This document shows, piece by piece, positions 47,650-56,958 of a DNA stretch of 64,000 nucleotides. The position numbers were made by a program, and so were the translations under genes. Every line of letters begins with the position of its first letter. Within the stretch, counting starts at the first letter, position 1. This DNA is from Neisseriaceae bacterium ESL0693. Its GTDB lineage: Bacteria > Pseudomonadota > Gammaproteobacteria > Burkholderiales > Neisseriaceae. The notes below the pieces were generated by a model. That model was not told where the DNA came from. It ran no database searches and worked only from the letters and a program-made list of their open reading frames with translations. The stretch lies in assembly GCA_029433475.1 (NCBI GenBank), contig JAQTIE010000001.1, positions 62,001 to 126,000 of the forward strand. Reading direction: 5' to 3'.

Positions 47650-50391
47650 ATGGGTTTGAATACAACCACCAATACTAACGATAATTATCTGTCAATGCCG
47701 CTTGCTACCGAAAAGCATGATGTGACAGATACTAAAAAAATCAACCTGTTGACATCAGAGTCAACAGGCTATACTTGCTTGGCGTCAAGTTTAAGCGCCA
47801 TGCATATGCCTGACACAACTCCCAAAACAGGATTATCTGATCTGGCTGCTTTGCCAGATCATGAGGTTAACGTTAAAAAATCCATCTTATCAGCGCAGCA
47901 GAATATACAGCTTCATGATCTGGCCTCAGCATTTGCTGTTGCAGACAATCTGTCTCAAACATCAGCCACTCTATCCGGTATGGCAGGACTGACTTTAAAT
48001 ATCGGTACAGATGTAACAGATATTTTGTCGGCCAAATCGACTCATCTGTCGCGGGAAGATAAGCAACTGGCTGATGGATTAAATGAAATTTCAGGATCCA
48101 TCTCCGGTGTCAGTGTGGCCGCACCGCAAAGTCACCTGAGCGACAATCAGGCTGATATACAGAGAGCTGCATTATCGCTACCTCTGGCTGCCGGCGAAAT
48201 GGCTATAGCCTCAAAATCGAATGATGATTATTTTTCTGATGTAGAGCCGCAACAAATATCAGAACTAAACAGTATCCTACACAATATTCATTCAACCCAG
48301 CTTAACCAACCGGTACACACCATCTCCAGCGTAAGTGAAACGCCGCATTCATTGCCGCAAGATGTACACCCATTGCCTGCTGACTGTGCAGTTACCTTGA
48401 ATCAGTCTTATCCGGTTGCCGATCTGGCTCTGAATAATGGTTCGGATATCTATCCCGCGTTAGCCGAAATGCCAATGCAGCAACAAACAATGGCGCTGGA
48501 TACCGATCAGCTTGAATTAAAAGCGGCAGCAATCAAACCATTGTCAATTTCTGAAGAATTTCAGCAACCGATGATTTCTTCATGTCAGCAAAACCTTGCT
48601 GAAGGGCTGACTGATTGCCTCGACAGCCATATCAAGGCCATCAATAATAAGCTTTCGGTTTTTGTAGCAGAATCTCCATCTGTCAGTCATATCGAAGAGA
48701 TGACCCATAACCAAATGCAATGGGCAGCTGCTGACTCACTTATGGTTGATGAAACGCCGCAAACTACACAATCCCTATTGGTGCACTCAGCACAACAGAC
48801 CTTGCAGACACTGGTTACAGAAATTGCAGTGAGTGACACACCATCACTGGTGACGGAAGAGCACATTGAACCATGGCAACAAGAGCAGACAACAACGCTG
48901 GCTGTTATTGAGACGAACGTGAATGATCCGTCTGAAAGTAATTATGATTTATCGGCTAGAGCAAAAGAGAATGCCGGTTTAGCCACTGATTGTGATGCTG
49001 TAGCTATTGCTAAAACTCAGTCAGCAGCAAAAGAAGAATTACACAATCTTCAGGATACTGAAGAAGGGTCTGTCAGTAATTCTGCTGTTATGCCGCAAAC
49101 GCCTGTATCAGAAATACAGACGGCCATTAATACCCCGCTTACTTTGCCCACACAGACTGAAATCCAGCAGGATACAGCCGTATCGAAGCTTGGGCATGCA
49201 ATGATGCAATCAGAGGTTGATCAGCAGGCAACATGTCTTGATACTATAGATACATCCATTCATCGCGCTTTGGGTGATCAGCATGACGCACAGTCAGTGA
49301 TGGCTCCATCAGACAAATCAGCTCAAGATGAAATCATGTTGGCTACGTTGCCTGCACAGGATGAACACTTAATTACTGATGATTCCCGCCCCCTTGGGCA
49401 TAAGCTGCCTGCGTCTGCCGCACTGCTAACTGAAACCAGTCTGGCTTCGCTGACTGAACTGCCATTTTCAGGCAGCCGACAATCTGCATCATCAGTACAA
49501 TTATCCGCTTATGATGCCGGTGATCAGGCTTCATTTACTGATGTGCCTGTGTCTGGGCTCTATCAATCTTTGGCACCTCTGGCAGAGCAGCCGGAAAATA
49601 TATTGAGCCATAATGAATTCAACGGTTTATCGGCACTGATTCCGGCACATACACCATCAGCCGAGAATTTATCTGAATGTGATATTGCCACTTCATGTGG
49701 CCTGTCTGCCAATGGTTTACAGCATCAGCCACAGCTATCTGCCCTTACTCATCAGCATAATAATACTGCCAATACATGGGCATTATCCGGTCTGCCATCG
49801 GCGGTCAAGCAGCATGAATTACAGACTCAGTTAGATGAAGGCTTGCACAGCCAGCAATTACATCAAGGGCTCCATGATACGATGCTTGACCATGCAGCTA
49901 CTTTATTGGCCGATATTCCCGTGGCACATACCGATGTACAGAAAGAGACTGACCTGCAAGATAAAAGTGATGGTGTGGCAGCTGGTCACCAGACCACCAC
50001 GGCTGATCCGGACGGCGCTGATGGGCAGGTAGCCAATACAAAGGCATCAACAGCACAGCCGCCTGGTTCAGATAGTGACATCATATCCCAAATGGGATAT
50101 AAACCATTATCCGTAAAAGAGATAGCGCATGATATTTCGATGGCGGAACAAAATTATGCCGGAACCAGCTTATCTCTGGCTTTGTCAGGCAATCATTTAA
50201 CTGTTTTTCGTATTGGCAAACACCTTATTGGCCGTTGTGTCGGCATTTCCCGGAATTACTGTGAACCGGACGTTATTCAGCAGGATATAGACAGTAAAAA
50301 GTATTATTGCAAGGTTTTGCTCCATTCGCCGCAAAGCATGACTTCGATGGTGCTGCATTCATTGGATTTGAGTAGTAAAGTATTGTATTGA
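47650..50391 (+). CDS. unknown 913-aa protein with YadA-anchor-like C terminus and no signal peptide
   Basis: A large, polar, Ser/Thr/Gln-rich protein of low complexity. ATG 47650 is preferred to TTG 47644. The N terminus (MGLNTTTNTNDNYLSMPL) is hydrophilic, with no ESPR, signal peptide or membrane segment. There is no regular coiled-coil repeat. The last ~78 residues start YAGTSLSLALSGNHL and contain IGRCVGISRNY. They align by eye with the adhesin anchors, which start YSGTALALALSGAYL and contain VGVGVGSYQGY and are 74 residues long. The protein ends in an aromatic residue (Tyr). It lies directly before three DUF2827 genes. It may be a diverged adhesin that lost export, or a cytoplasmic partner or decoy of the adhesins. 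Function unknown. Confidence 0.65.
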   Translation: MGLNTTTNTNDNYLSMPLATEKHDVTDTKKINLLTSESTGYTCLASSLSAMHMPDTTPKTGLSDLAALPDHEVNVKKSILSAQQNIQLHDLASAFAVADNLSQTSATLSGMAGLTLNIGTDVTDILSAKSTHLSREDKQLADGLNEISGSISGVSVAAPQSHLSDNQADIQRAALSLPLAAGEMAIASKSNDDYFSDVEPQQISELNSILHNIHSTQLNQPVHTISSVSETPHSLPQDVHPLPADCAVTLNQSYPVADLALNNGSDIYPALAEMPMQQQTMALDTDQLELKAAAIKPLSISEEFQQPMISSCQQNLAEGLTDCLDSHIKAINNKLSVFVAESPSVSHIEEMTHNQMQWAAADSLMVDETPQTTQSLLVHSAQQTLQTLVTEIAVSDTPSLVTEEHIEPWQQEQTTTLAVIETNVNDPSESNYDLSARAKENAGLATDCDAVAIAKTQSAAKEELHNLQDTEEGSVSNSAVMPQTPVSEIQTAINTPLTLPTQTEIQQDTAVSKLGHAMMQSEVDQQATCLDTIDTSIHRALGDQHDAQSVMAPSDKSAQDEIMLATLPAQDEHLITDDSRPLGHKLPASAALLTETSLASLTELPFSGSRQSASSVQLSAYDAGDQASFTDVPVSGLYQSLAPLAEQPENILSHNEFNGLSALIPAHTPSAENLSECDIATSCGLSANGLQHQPQLSALTHQHNNTANTWALSGLPSAVKQHELQTQLDEGLHSQQLHQGLHDTMLDHAATLLADIPVAHTDVQKETDLQDKSDGVAAGHQTTTADPDGADGQVANTKASTAQPPGSDSDIISQMGYKPLSVKEIAHDISMAEQNYAGTSLSLALSGNHLTVFRIGKHLIGRCVGISRNYCEPDVIQQDIDSKKYYCKVLLHSPQSMTSMVLHSLDLSSKVLY

Positions 50392-50461
50392 ATGAGATTT
50401 ATGGGAAAAATTAAGCAGTAGGAATCTTATTTATTTAAATAAACTTCAGATATGGATTGAT

Positions 50462-51610
50462 ATGCGAATTGGCATTTCTGTTATTACACATGCTGGTCAA
50501 AACATTTGGGAAAACGGCATGGGACAGAATATTATTTTTCTGGCTCAAAGTTTAAAAGCAGTTCCCTTTGTTAAATCAGTGGATTTGATTGATGTGGGTG
50601 ATCAACAGGCCATGCCTGCTCAGGTTGATTTGGACGCATTTGATATGCGTCTCATGAAGCAGGATCAGGCAGGTGATATGGTTGATGTGATTATTGAATT
50701 GGCCGGTGCCCTGGATCCGAAATGGCTGGCTTTGCAACGAGCCAGAGGCAAAAAGGTAGTTTACTACTGTGTAGGCCAGCCTTATGCGGCATTGGCCGAA
50801 AGCAGTATTTTTGATAAAGAAGGCTACTTTCCGCCAACAGATCATTGTGATGAAATCTGGTTACTGCCTAAAGACCAGATGTATGTACCCATGATGCGCA
50901 CCTTGTATCGCTGTCCGGTATACATTGCTCCTTATCTGTGGGCGCCTACCTTTATCCGCAAACGGGAACAGGAAGCCAGTGCTCATGCTTTGCATTATGG
51001 CTGGGAATCCAACACAACAGATAACGGCTTGCGTAAACCATTAAAGGTTGCCATTTTTGAACCCAATATTTCCGTGGTCAAAGCAGCCTCTATACCCATG
51101 CTGGCCTGTAATGAAGCCTATCGTGCCGAATCTGAATCAATCGCCATGATGCACGTACTCAATGCGTTGCACATGAAAGACCATTTAACCATGTTGCATC
51201 TGGCCAATTCATTGAATCTGGTACAGCAGAAAAAAGCCTGTTTTTATGGTCGCCATGATGTGGTTGGTTTTATGGCACAACATGCCAATGCCGTGGTCTC
51301 ACATCAATGGTGTAATGATCAGAATTACATGTATCTGGATGTTTTATATGGTCATTATCCACTGATTCACAATTCCAAATGGTTAAAATCCTTTGGTGTG
51401 GGATATTACTATCCTGATTCTGAAGCGGTGGAAGCCGGCAGACAGATCCGTACTGCCTGGCAACACCACCAGACTCATCTGGCTGAGCAGCGTGAAAAAA
51501 CACAGGTTCTTTTTGATGCCGTTGCTCCTTTAGCTGCAGCCAATATACAAGCCCATACACAGTTATTAACGCAATTGTGTTCTGATCGTCCAGAATTATT
51601 AAGAGGTTAA
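50462..51610 (+). CDS. DUF2827 protein, putative GT-B glycosyltransferase (copy A)
   Basis: A 382-residue cytoplasmic protein. It opens with RIGISVITHAGQNIWENGMGQNIIF, the DUF2827 signature (W-x-NG-x-x-QN). Middle motifs are VIIELAGALDP, DEIWLLP and YLWAPTFI. The C-terminal half has IFEPNISVVKAASIP, then CFYGRH, VVSHQWCNDQNYMYLD and YPLIHN. The last blocks resemble the nucleotide-sugar half of GT-B enzymes (acidic residue followed by a G-x-Y/P-L/I turn). The exact function of the family is not established. Three tandem copies follow the adhesin region. Copy B begins three bases after this stop, so they form one operon. In this copy, WCN replaces the WEN of the others. Confidence 0.8.
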   Translation: MRIGISVITHAGQNIWENGMGQNIIFLAQSLKAVPFVKSVDLIDVGDQQAMPAQVDLDAFDMRLMKQDQAGDMVDVIIELAGALDPKWLALQRARGKKVVYYCVGQPYAALAESSIFDKEGYFPPTDHCDEIWLLPKDQMYVPMMRTLYRCPVYIAPYLWAPTFIRKREQEASAHALHYGWESNTTDNGLRKPLKVAIFEPNISVVKAASIPMLACNEAYRAESESIAMMHVLNALHMKDHLTMLHLANSLNLVQQKKACFYGRHDVVGFMAQHANAVVSHQWCNDQNYMYLDVLYGHYPLIHNSKWLKSFGVGYYYPDSEAVEAGRQIRTAWQHHQTHLAEQREKTQVLFDAVAPLAAANIQAHTQLLTQLCSDRPELLRG

Positions 51611-51613
51611 ATT

Positions 51614-52744
51614 ATGCTTTCGGTAGGTGCACTTCGTATCGGAATTTCGCTTTTTGTGCGCAAAGGCGGTCAGTCGATGTGGGAAAATGGTATTTTTCAA
51701 AACTGTATTTTCCTCGCCATGCTATTACAAAAATCGCCTATTGTTGAAGACGTGGTCTTGGTGATTGGCGGTGGCGATGCTGAGGAACAGGAAATCAGTG
51801 ATTTTCTCAAAGATTCACCTGTACCCTACATTGATATGGAAACAGCGGCAGCCAAACTGGATGTCATGATTGAAATGAGTGCCCAGCTGGATCAGGCCTG
51901 GGTGGTGAATTTCAAGGCCAAAGGCGGCAAAGTCGTGAGTATGCGTGTTGGTAATGATTATGTGATCGATATAGAACGCATGATTTTTGATAAACCGGCA
52001 GCTTTGCTGATTACCAATGCGCCTTATGATGAAATATGGACATTGCCGGAGTATGAAAAAACCTGCATGCCCTATTATGCCAGTGCGTATCGTAAACCTG
52101 TACGGATTATGCCGCATCTGTGGAGTCCGGTGATTTTAAATAACGCACTCACCGCACTGGAGCAGGGGAAGGTATTTGGCTATCAGCCCGGGCGTGCCCG
52201 CTGGCGTGTCGGTATGTTTGAACCCAATGTATGCATGGTAAAAACCAGCTACATTCCTTTACTGATCAGTGAAAATACGCATCGCCAGAATCCCAATATG
52301 CTTGAGCATATTTATGCATGCAATACCTATAAACTGAAAGACCATCAGGTTTTCAATGATTTTGCCAATAGCCTGGATATTGTACGGCAGGGTCTGACCT
52401 CATTTGATGGCCGTTATCCTATCTGGCAGGTATTGTCATTATTCTGTGATGTGGTGATCTCCCACCAATGGGAAAATGCCCAGAATTATGTTTATTATGA
52501 GGCCCTGTATGGTGGCTATCCTCTGATTCATAATTCGCATTTACTGGCTGATTGTGGTTACCGCTATCATGATTTCGATTGTGAGGAAGGTGCGGAACAA
52601 TTGATCAGTGCTTATCAGAATCATGATGCCAATTTAGCCATCTATCGACAAAAAGCGCGTGCTTTTCTGGCAACACTGGATCCGCAGGCAGAGAATAATA
52701 TCCGTTGTTATACGGATGCGTTACTTAATTTATATCAACCTTAA
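51614..52744 (+). CDS. DUF2827 protein, putative GT-B glycosyltransferase (copy B)
   Basis: 376 residues, same architecture as copy A: LRIGISLFVRKGGQSMWENGIFQN (signature), VMIEMSAQLDQAW, YDEIWTLPEY, HLWSPVIL, MFEPNVCMVKTSYIP, FDGRYP, VVISHQWENAQNYVYYEALYGGYPLIHN (core acceptor/donor-site-like block, shown by ISHQWEN and YPLIHN). AGAGG precedes the ATG by seven bases. Divergence from copies A and C is high outside the motifs, so the three probably differ in sugar or acceptor. Translational linkage with copy A is tight (3-base gap). Confidence 0.8.
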   Translation: MLSVGALRIGISLFVRKGGQSMWENGIFQNCIFLAMLLQKSPIVEDVVLVIGGGDAEEQEISDFLKDSPVPYIDMETAAAKLDVMIEMSAQLDQAWVVNFKAKGGKVVSMRVGNDYVIDIERMIFDKPAALLITNAPYDEIWTLPEYEKTCMPYYASAYRKPVRIMPHLWSPVILNNALTALEQGKVFGYQPGRARWRVGMFEPNVCMVKTSYIPLLISENTHRQNPNMLEHIYACNTYKLKDHQVFNDFANSLDIVRQGLTSFDGRYPIWQVLSLFCDVVISHQWENAQNYVYYEALYGGYPLIHNSHLLADCGYRYHDFDCEEGAEQLISAYQNHDANLAIYRQKARAFLATLDPQAENNIRCYTDALLNLYQP

Positions 52745-52834
52745 CAATAAGGTAAAAAAATTCATCAATTGCATGACATTATGGTCGTATTGATCATTAT
52801 TATGCATATTGGTTGTTTTTATATCGGGTCAACT

Positions 52835-53998
52835 ATGAGTTTATATACGGGTGCCGATAAACCATATCGCCGTTTGCGTATCGGCATTACCATTGGTCTG
52901 AACCACGCTCAGGAAACATTATGGAATAATGGTATTAAGCAAAATGCCGTTTTTCTGGCTGAAGCACTGAGAAATTGTCCTAATGTCATGAGTGTGGTAC
53001 TGGTCAATACCACCAATGTACCGATCAGCAAAAGCTTACCCTGGGATTTAACTCGCTGGCCGACACAAAGTCTTATTGAAACCAAGGATCAGCTGGATAT
53101 TTTGATTGAGCTCGGTGGCCAGATTGACCCTGAGCAGACGGCTTATTTAAAAAACCGCGGTGTTCATTTAATTTCATACTGCTGCGGCTTTGAATACGTG
53201 CACATGATGGAATCTGTGCTGTTCAGACGTGGTATGTGGGGCAGTAATCTCTTCATTAATCAGCGGTATGATGATATCTGGATGGTGCCTCAGGTTGCGA
53301 ATATCAGTCAGTCCTATTTTGAAGTATTCCGCCGACATAGTGCCCGTGTGGTTCCATTTGTGTGGAGTCCGGTCTTCATTACTCAGAAAGCAGCAGCATT
53401 ACCCGCTGAAGGGTTATGGCAGGCACCTGATGCGCAGCGTGGCTGGCGCTTGTCCATTATGGAGCCCAATATTGATGTAGTGAAATTCTGTCTTTACCCC
53501 ATTCTGATTGCCGAACTGATGTACCGTGCCCGTCCTGAAATGGTGGCCACCGTTCAGGTATGTAATAGCACTGCATTGGCAAAAGAATGTTCTGACTTCA
53601 TTGCATTGATGAATCAATTAGACATTGTGAAAGACAATAAGGCTGTTTTTACCGGACGCCATGAGACGCCCACTTTTCTGGCAAACCATACCGATGCCAT
53701 TATTTCCCATCAATGGGAAAATCCATTAAATTATTTTTATCTGGAAACCTGCTGGCAAGGCTATCCTTTGATTCACAATGCGGAGCTAGTGCCCAATCTG
53801 GGCTATTATTATCCTAAAAACGACGTTCAGGCCGGAATGCAGCAGCTTTACAGAGCCATGACGGAACATGCCGCCAATGCGCATCATTATATTACCCGCC
53901 AACGTCAGCATATAGCTCGTTTCTTACCGGATAATAGCCAATTGATCGCCGATTACACTGCTTTAATAGACGAAGTAAAAGCCAGACCCATTCGCTGA
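52835..53998 (+). CDS. DUF2827 protein, putative GT-B glycosyltransferase (copy C)
   Basis: 387 residues from the ATG at 52835 (MSLYTGADKPYRRLRIG), chosen because the conserved part starts at RLRIGITIGL. Earlier in-frame starts (TTG 52769, ATG 52781, ATG 52802) would add a short hydrophobic stretch with no convincing ribosome site. Motifs are LWNNGIKQNAVFL, ILIELGGQIDP, YDDIWMVP, FVWSPVFI, IMEPNIDVVKFCLYP, FTGRHE, AIISHQWENPLNYFYLE and YPLIHN. It is the last gene of the three-copy run and ends before a convergent dehydrogenase gene. Confidence 0.78.
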   Translation: MSLYTGADKPYRRLRIGITIGLNHAQETLWNNGIKQNAVFLAEALRNCPNVMSVVLVNTTNVPISKSLPWDLTRWPTQSLIETKDQLDILIELGGQIDPEQTAYLKNRGVHLISYCCGFEYVHMMESVLFRRGMWGSNLFINQRYDDIWMVPQVANISQSYFEVFRRHSARVVPFVWSPVFITQKAAALPAEGLWQAPDAQRGWRLSIMEPNIDVVKFCLYPILIAELMYRARPEMVATVQVCNSTALAKECSDFIALMNQLDIVKDNKAVFTGRHETPTFLANHTDAIISHQWENPLNYFYLETCWQGYPLIHNAELVPNLGYYYPKNDVQAGMQQLYRAMTEHAANAHHYITRQRQHIARFLPDNSQLIADYTALIDEVKARPIR

Positions 53999-54024
53999 TT
54001 ATCCGGTAAGAGTGACTGATATGA

Positions 54025-54960
54025 TTAATTTTTATTCATAAACTGGTTAATATTATCATTCAGTATGCTACAAATACGTTTGATGGCCTCTTCACTGCCC
54101 CAGGCGACGTGCGGCGTAATAATAAGATTGGGTAAATGTGCACTCAGAAGAGGATTGCCGTGTCTGGGTGGTTCTTCCGTCAGCACATCCACACCGGCAC
54201 CGCCCAGCTGACCATATTTTAATGCCGCCACCAAAGCCAGTTCATCCACCAGCCCGCCACGACCCACATTGATCAATACCGCCCCTGGTTTCATCATCTT
54301 TAATTCAGTTTCAGACAGCATATTGCGGGTATGTTCATTCAGCGGACAATGCAGTGAAATGACATCAGCCGTCTGCACTACTTCCTGAAATGGAGTGTAA
54401 CCATCGCGGCAATCGGTCGCATCCTTATGCTCACCCCAGATAATATGCATGCCAAAGGCTTCTGCCCGTTTGGCCAATGCCTGACCAATGCCGCCTTTAC
54501 CGAAAATACCCAATGTCTTGCCATTTAAATCATGAATGGGGGCGCTGAAATGACAAAACAGCTCACTTTTTTGCCACATGCCGGCCGCAATATCACGCTG
54601 ATAGGCAGGCAGTTGACGCATCAGCGCCAGAATCATCATCATGGCATGTTCTGAAACCGTGTCATTGCCATAACTTTTAACATTGCTGATTTCAATATGA
54701 TGCTGTTTGGCCGCAGTTAAATCAAGATGATTCACGCCAGTGGCAGGGACGGCAATCAATTTAAGATTGGGGCTGCCAGCCATTGCCTGAGCATCAATCT
54801 TAACCTTATTACTGACTACAATTGCGGCGTCTTTGATGCGCGCAGCCACTTCATCTGCTGAAGTGGTTTCATAACGGGTAATATGATGCGGAAATTTAAA
54901 ATCCGGCTCATAACCGGGTAAAGTAGCGTAATCCAGAAAAACAATCTCAACCGTTTGCAT
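54025..54960 (-). CDS. D-2-hydroxyacid dehydrogenase (glycerate/hydroxypyruvate reductase-like)
   Basis: An NAD(P)-dependent D-2-hydroxyacid dehydrogenase of 311 residues. The Rossmann loop is LGIFGKGGIGQALAKRA (~residues 136-152). The catalytic triad appears as Arg in NVGRGGLVDE (~222-231), Glu in DVLTEEPP and His in NLIITPHVAWGS (~275-286). Neisserial relatives are annotated as glycerate dehydrogenase, which fits hydroxypyruvate to D-glycerate reduction, but phosphoglycerate or lactate types are not excluded. The start ATG at 54960 has AAGGGA at good spacing; an upstream in-frame start would add a non-conserved leader. It converges on the DUF2827 operon. Confidence 0.85.
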   Translation of the reverse strand: MQTVEIVFLDYATLPGYEPDFKFPHHITRYETTSADEVAARIKDAAIVVSNKVKIDAQAMAGSPNLKLIAVPATGVNHLDLTAAKQHHIEISNVKSYGNDTVSEHAMMMILALMRQLPAYQRDIAAGMWQKSELFCHFSAPIHDLNGKTLGIFGKGGIGQALAKRAEAFGMHIIWGEHKDATDCRDGYTPFQEVVQTADVISLHCPLNEHTRNMLSETELKMMKPGAVLINVGRGGLVDELALVAALKYGQLGGAGVDVLTEEPPRHGNPLLSAHLPNLIITPHVAWGSEEAIKRICSILNDNINQFMNKN

Positions 54961-55059
54961 GTGGTATCCCTTCATGATAAACAAATCATTGACCATGCCG
55001 ATGCATGGGTGCCATGGTCTGTGTTACAGTATCAACTATATTCCATAGAAAGTGCAACC

Positions 55060-55383
55060 ATGAATTTAGTGATAGAAGACATACAGACCGGCACAGGTAA
55101 AGAGGCGGCAAAGGGTCAGGAAATTACCGTACATTACACCGGTTGGCTGGAAGATGGCACCGTTTTTGATTCCAGTGTCAGCCGCAAACAGCCGCTCAGC
55201 TTTACTCTTGGTGTAGGCATGGTGATTGCCGGCTGGGATCAGGGATTTGACGGCATGAAAGAAGGCGGTAAACGAAAACTGACCATTCCGCCGCAATTGG
55301 CTTACGGTAAACGCGGTGCCGGCGGCGTCATTCCGCCCGATGCAACTTTGATTTTTGAAGTAGAACTATTAAAAGTAGATTAA
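55060..55383 (+). CDS. FKBP-type peptidyl-prolyl cis-trans isomerase
   Basis: A single FKBP domain of 107 residues, catalysing Xaa-Pro bond isomerisation. Motifs are VHYTGWLEDGTVFDSS (residues ~25-40), LGVGMVIAGWDQGFDGMKEGGKRKLTIPPQLAYG (shown by VIAGWDQG, MKEGGKR and LAYG), and IPPDATLIFEVELL. No signal peptide is seen, so it is probably cytoplasmic. The ATG at 55060 starts right at the domain; the frame extends further upstream without conserved sequence. It is divergent from the dehydrogenase gene and ends in a clear hairpin. Confidence 0.93.
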   Translation: MNLVIEDIQTGTGKEAAKGQEITVHYTGWLEDGTVFDSSVSRKQPLSFTLGVGMVIAGWDQGFDGMKEGGKRKLTIPPQLAYGKRGAGGVIPPDATLIFEVELLKVD

Positions 55384-55412
55384 ATTTACGTACTGCAATT
55401 GTGATTAAGATT

Positions 55413-55438
55413 ACAGGCAGTCTATCCAGACTGCCTGT
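55413..55438 (+). terminator. hairpin after the FKBP gene
   Basis: ACAGGCAGTCT (55413-55423) pairs perfectly with AGACTGCCTGT (55428-55438) across a 4-base loop. The T tract is weak. The stem arms faintly recall neisserial uptake-type inverted repeats but lack the GCCGTCTGAA core. Confidence 0.6.
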
Positions 55439-55459
55439 CTATATTTGAGTCAATGTTTT

Positions 55460-56860
55460 ATGAATACATCCGTTAATCCAGTTAATCCAACCATTGCCGC
55501 TGTGGCTACCGCCCCTGGTCGTGGCGGGGTAGGGGTAATCCGCTTATCCGGTCATCAGCTGTTGCCATTGGCACAGGCATTGAGTGGCGGCAAAACACCT
55601 AAACCAAGAACAGCGCTCTATACCGATTTTGTTGATGAACATGGACAGATATTGGATAACGGGCTGTTACTGTATTTTGCCGCACCCGCCAGTTTTACCG
55701 GGGAGGATGTTATCGAATTACAGGGGCATGGCGGCCCGGTGGTATTGAATATGCTGTTACAGCGATGTTTACAGTTGGGGGCGCGGTTGGCGCAGCCCGG
55801 CGAATTTACCAAGCGGGCTTTTTTAAATAATAAGCTCGATCTGGCACAGGCCGAAAGTGTAGCCGATTTAATTGATGCCGCCAGCCAGTCCGCTGCCCGT
55901 ATGGCGGTTCGCAGTCTGAAAGGTGCTTTTTCCCGGCATATCCACCAGCTGCTGGAAGGTTTGATTAATTTACGTATGCTGGTTGAGGCTACGCTGGATT
56001 TTCCGGAAGAAGACATTGATTTTCTTGAGGCCGCCAATGCGCAGGATAAACTGGCTAATTTACAGACTCAGATTCAACAGACATTATTGCAGGCACAACA
56101 AGGGGTATTGCTGCGTGAAGGCATGAAAGTGGTATTGGTGGGTGCACCCAATGTGGGTAAATCCAGTTTACTGAATGCGCTGGCCGGCGATGATGTGGCC
56201 ATTGTGACTGATATTGCCGGTACCACCCGCGATACCGTCCGTGAACAGATCACCTTGGACGGTGTGCCGATACACATTATTGATACTGCCGGTTTGCGCG
56301 AAACCGAAGATACGGTAGAACGTATTGGCATGGAGCGCAGCCAGCAGGCATTATTACAGGCCGATATTGCCTTAATCCTGATTGACCCGCGCGAAGGCAT
56401 GAACGCAGCTACACAGCACATATTACAGTCTTTACCGCCGCAACTTAAAAAAATTGAAATTCACAATAAAAGTGATTTAACCGGTGAAGCCGTAGCAGAA
56501 GTTTCACGTGAAACACTGGTCACCAGCGGCCAGACTTTATTCAGTGATGCTGATGATCTGATTAGCTTATCTGCCAAAACCGGTGACGGTCTGGATTTAT
56601 TGCAGCAGGCTTTATTAAAACAGATCAACTGGCAAGGTGAAAGTGAAGGATTATTTCTGGCACGCAGCCGTCATCTGCATGCTTTGGAAGTGGCGCAGCA
56701 GCAATTGAATGCTGCCGCTGTCGAATGTCAGCAGCAACAGATTGAACTGATGGCGGAACATTTACGTCTGGCACAAAATGCACTGGGTGAAATTACCGGC
56801 GAATTCAGTGCCGATGATCTGCTGGGCGTGATTTTCAGCCGCTTTTGTATTGGCAAATGA
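55460..56860 (+). CDS. mnmE: tRNA uridine-5-carboxymethylaminomethyl(34) synthesis GTPase MnmE
   Basis: A 466-residue GTPase that with MnmG makes the cmnm5U34 wobble modification in tRNA. The N-terminal tetrahydrofolate-binding domain has [21 protein letters not shown]. The G domain (~residues 215-380) has [26 protein letters not shown] and NKSD. The C-terminal FCIGK motif is present. The start ATG at 55460 is chosen because family members begin with the conserved residues right after it. A 14-bp parS-type palindrome lies within the coding sequence at 56501-56514. mnmE is often near oriC, though its usual neighbours (yidC, rnpA, rpmH) are not adjacent. Confidence 0.95.
   Translation: MNTSVNPVNPTIAAVATAPGRGGVGVIRLSGHQLLPLAQALSGGKTPKPRTALYTDFVDEHGQILDNGLLLYFAAPASFTGEDVIELQGHGGPVVLNMLLQRCLQLGARLAQPGEFTKRAFLNNKLDLAQAESVADLIDAASQSAARMAVRSLKGAFSRHIHQLLEGLINLRMLVEATLDFPEEDIDFLEAANAQDKLANLQTQIQQTLLQAQQGVLLREGMKVVLVGAPNVGKSSLLNALAGDDVAIVTDIAGTTRDTVREQITLDGVPIHIIDTAGLRETEDTVERIGMERSQQALLQADIALILIDPREGMNAATQHILQSLPPQLKKIEIHNKSDLTGEAVAEVSRETLVTSGQTLFSDADDLISLSAKTGDGLDLLQQALLKQINWQGESEGLFLARSRHLHALEVAQQQLNAAAVECQQQQIELMAEHLRLAQNALGEITGEFSADDLLGVIFSRFCIGK
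56500..56515. promoter_or_regulatory. second parS-like site, inside mnmE
   Basis: AGTTTCACGTGAAACA matches the 16-base parS consensus at 15 positions (first base A instead of T) and contains the perfect 14-bp core palindrome. It sits in mnmE codons for VSRET. It is 32 kb from the perfect site at 24347. Confidence 0.75.
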
Positions 56861-56958
56861 TGGGATAAATTTATTTGTACATAAATAATAGGTTAAACTG
56901 AATATTGTATTATTGGGTAATGATATTGGATGAAGAAATTCATCAGGCATAAATCATC

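Noticed and set aside
55413-55438. Neisserial DNA uptake sequence as an inverted pair
   Set aside because: The arms contain GGCAGTCT and not the GCCGTCTGAA core or known variants I recall. I treat it as an ordinary hairpin; a genome-wide 10-mer count would decide.
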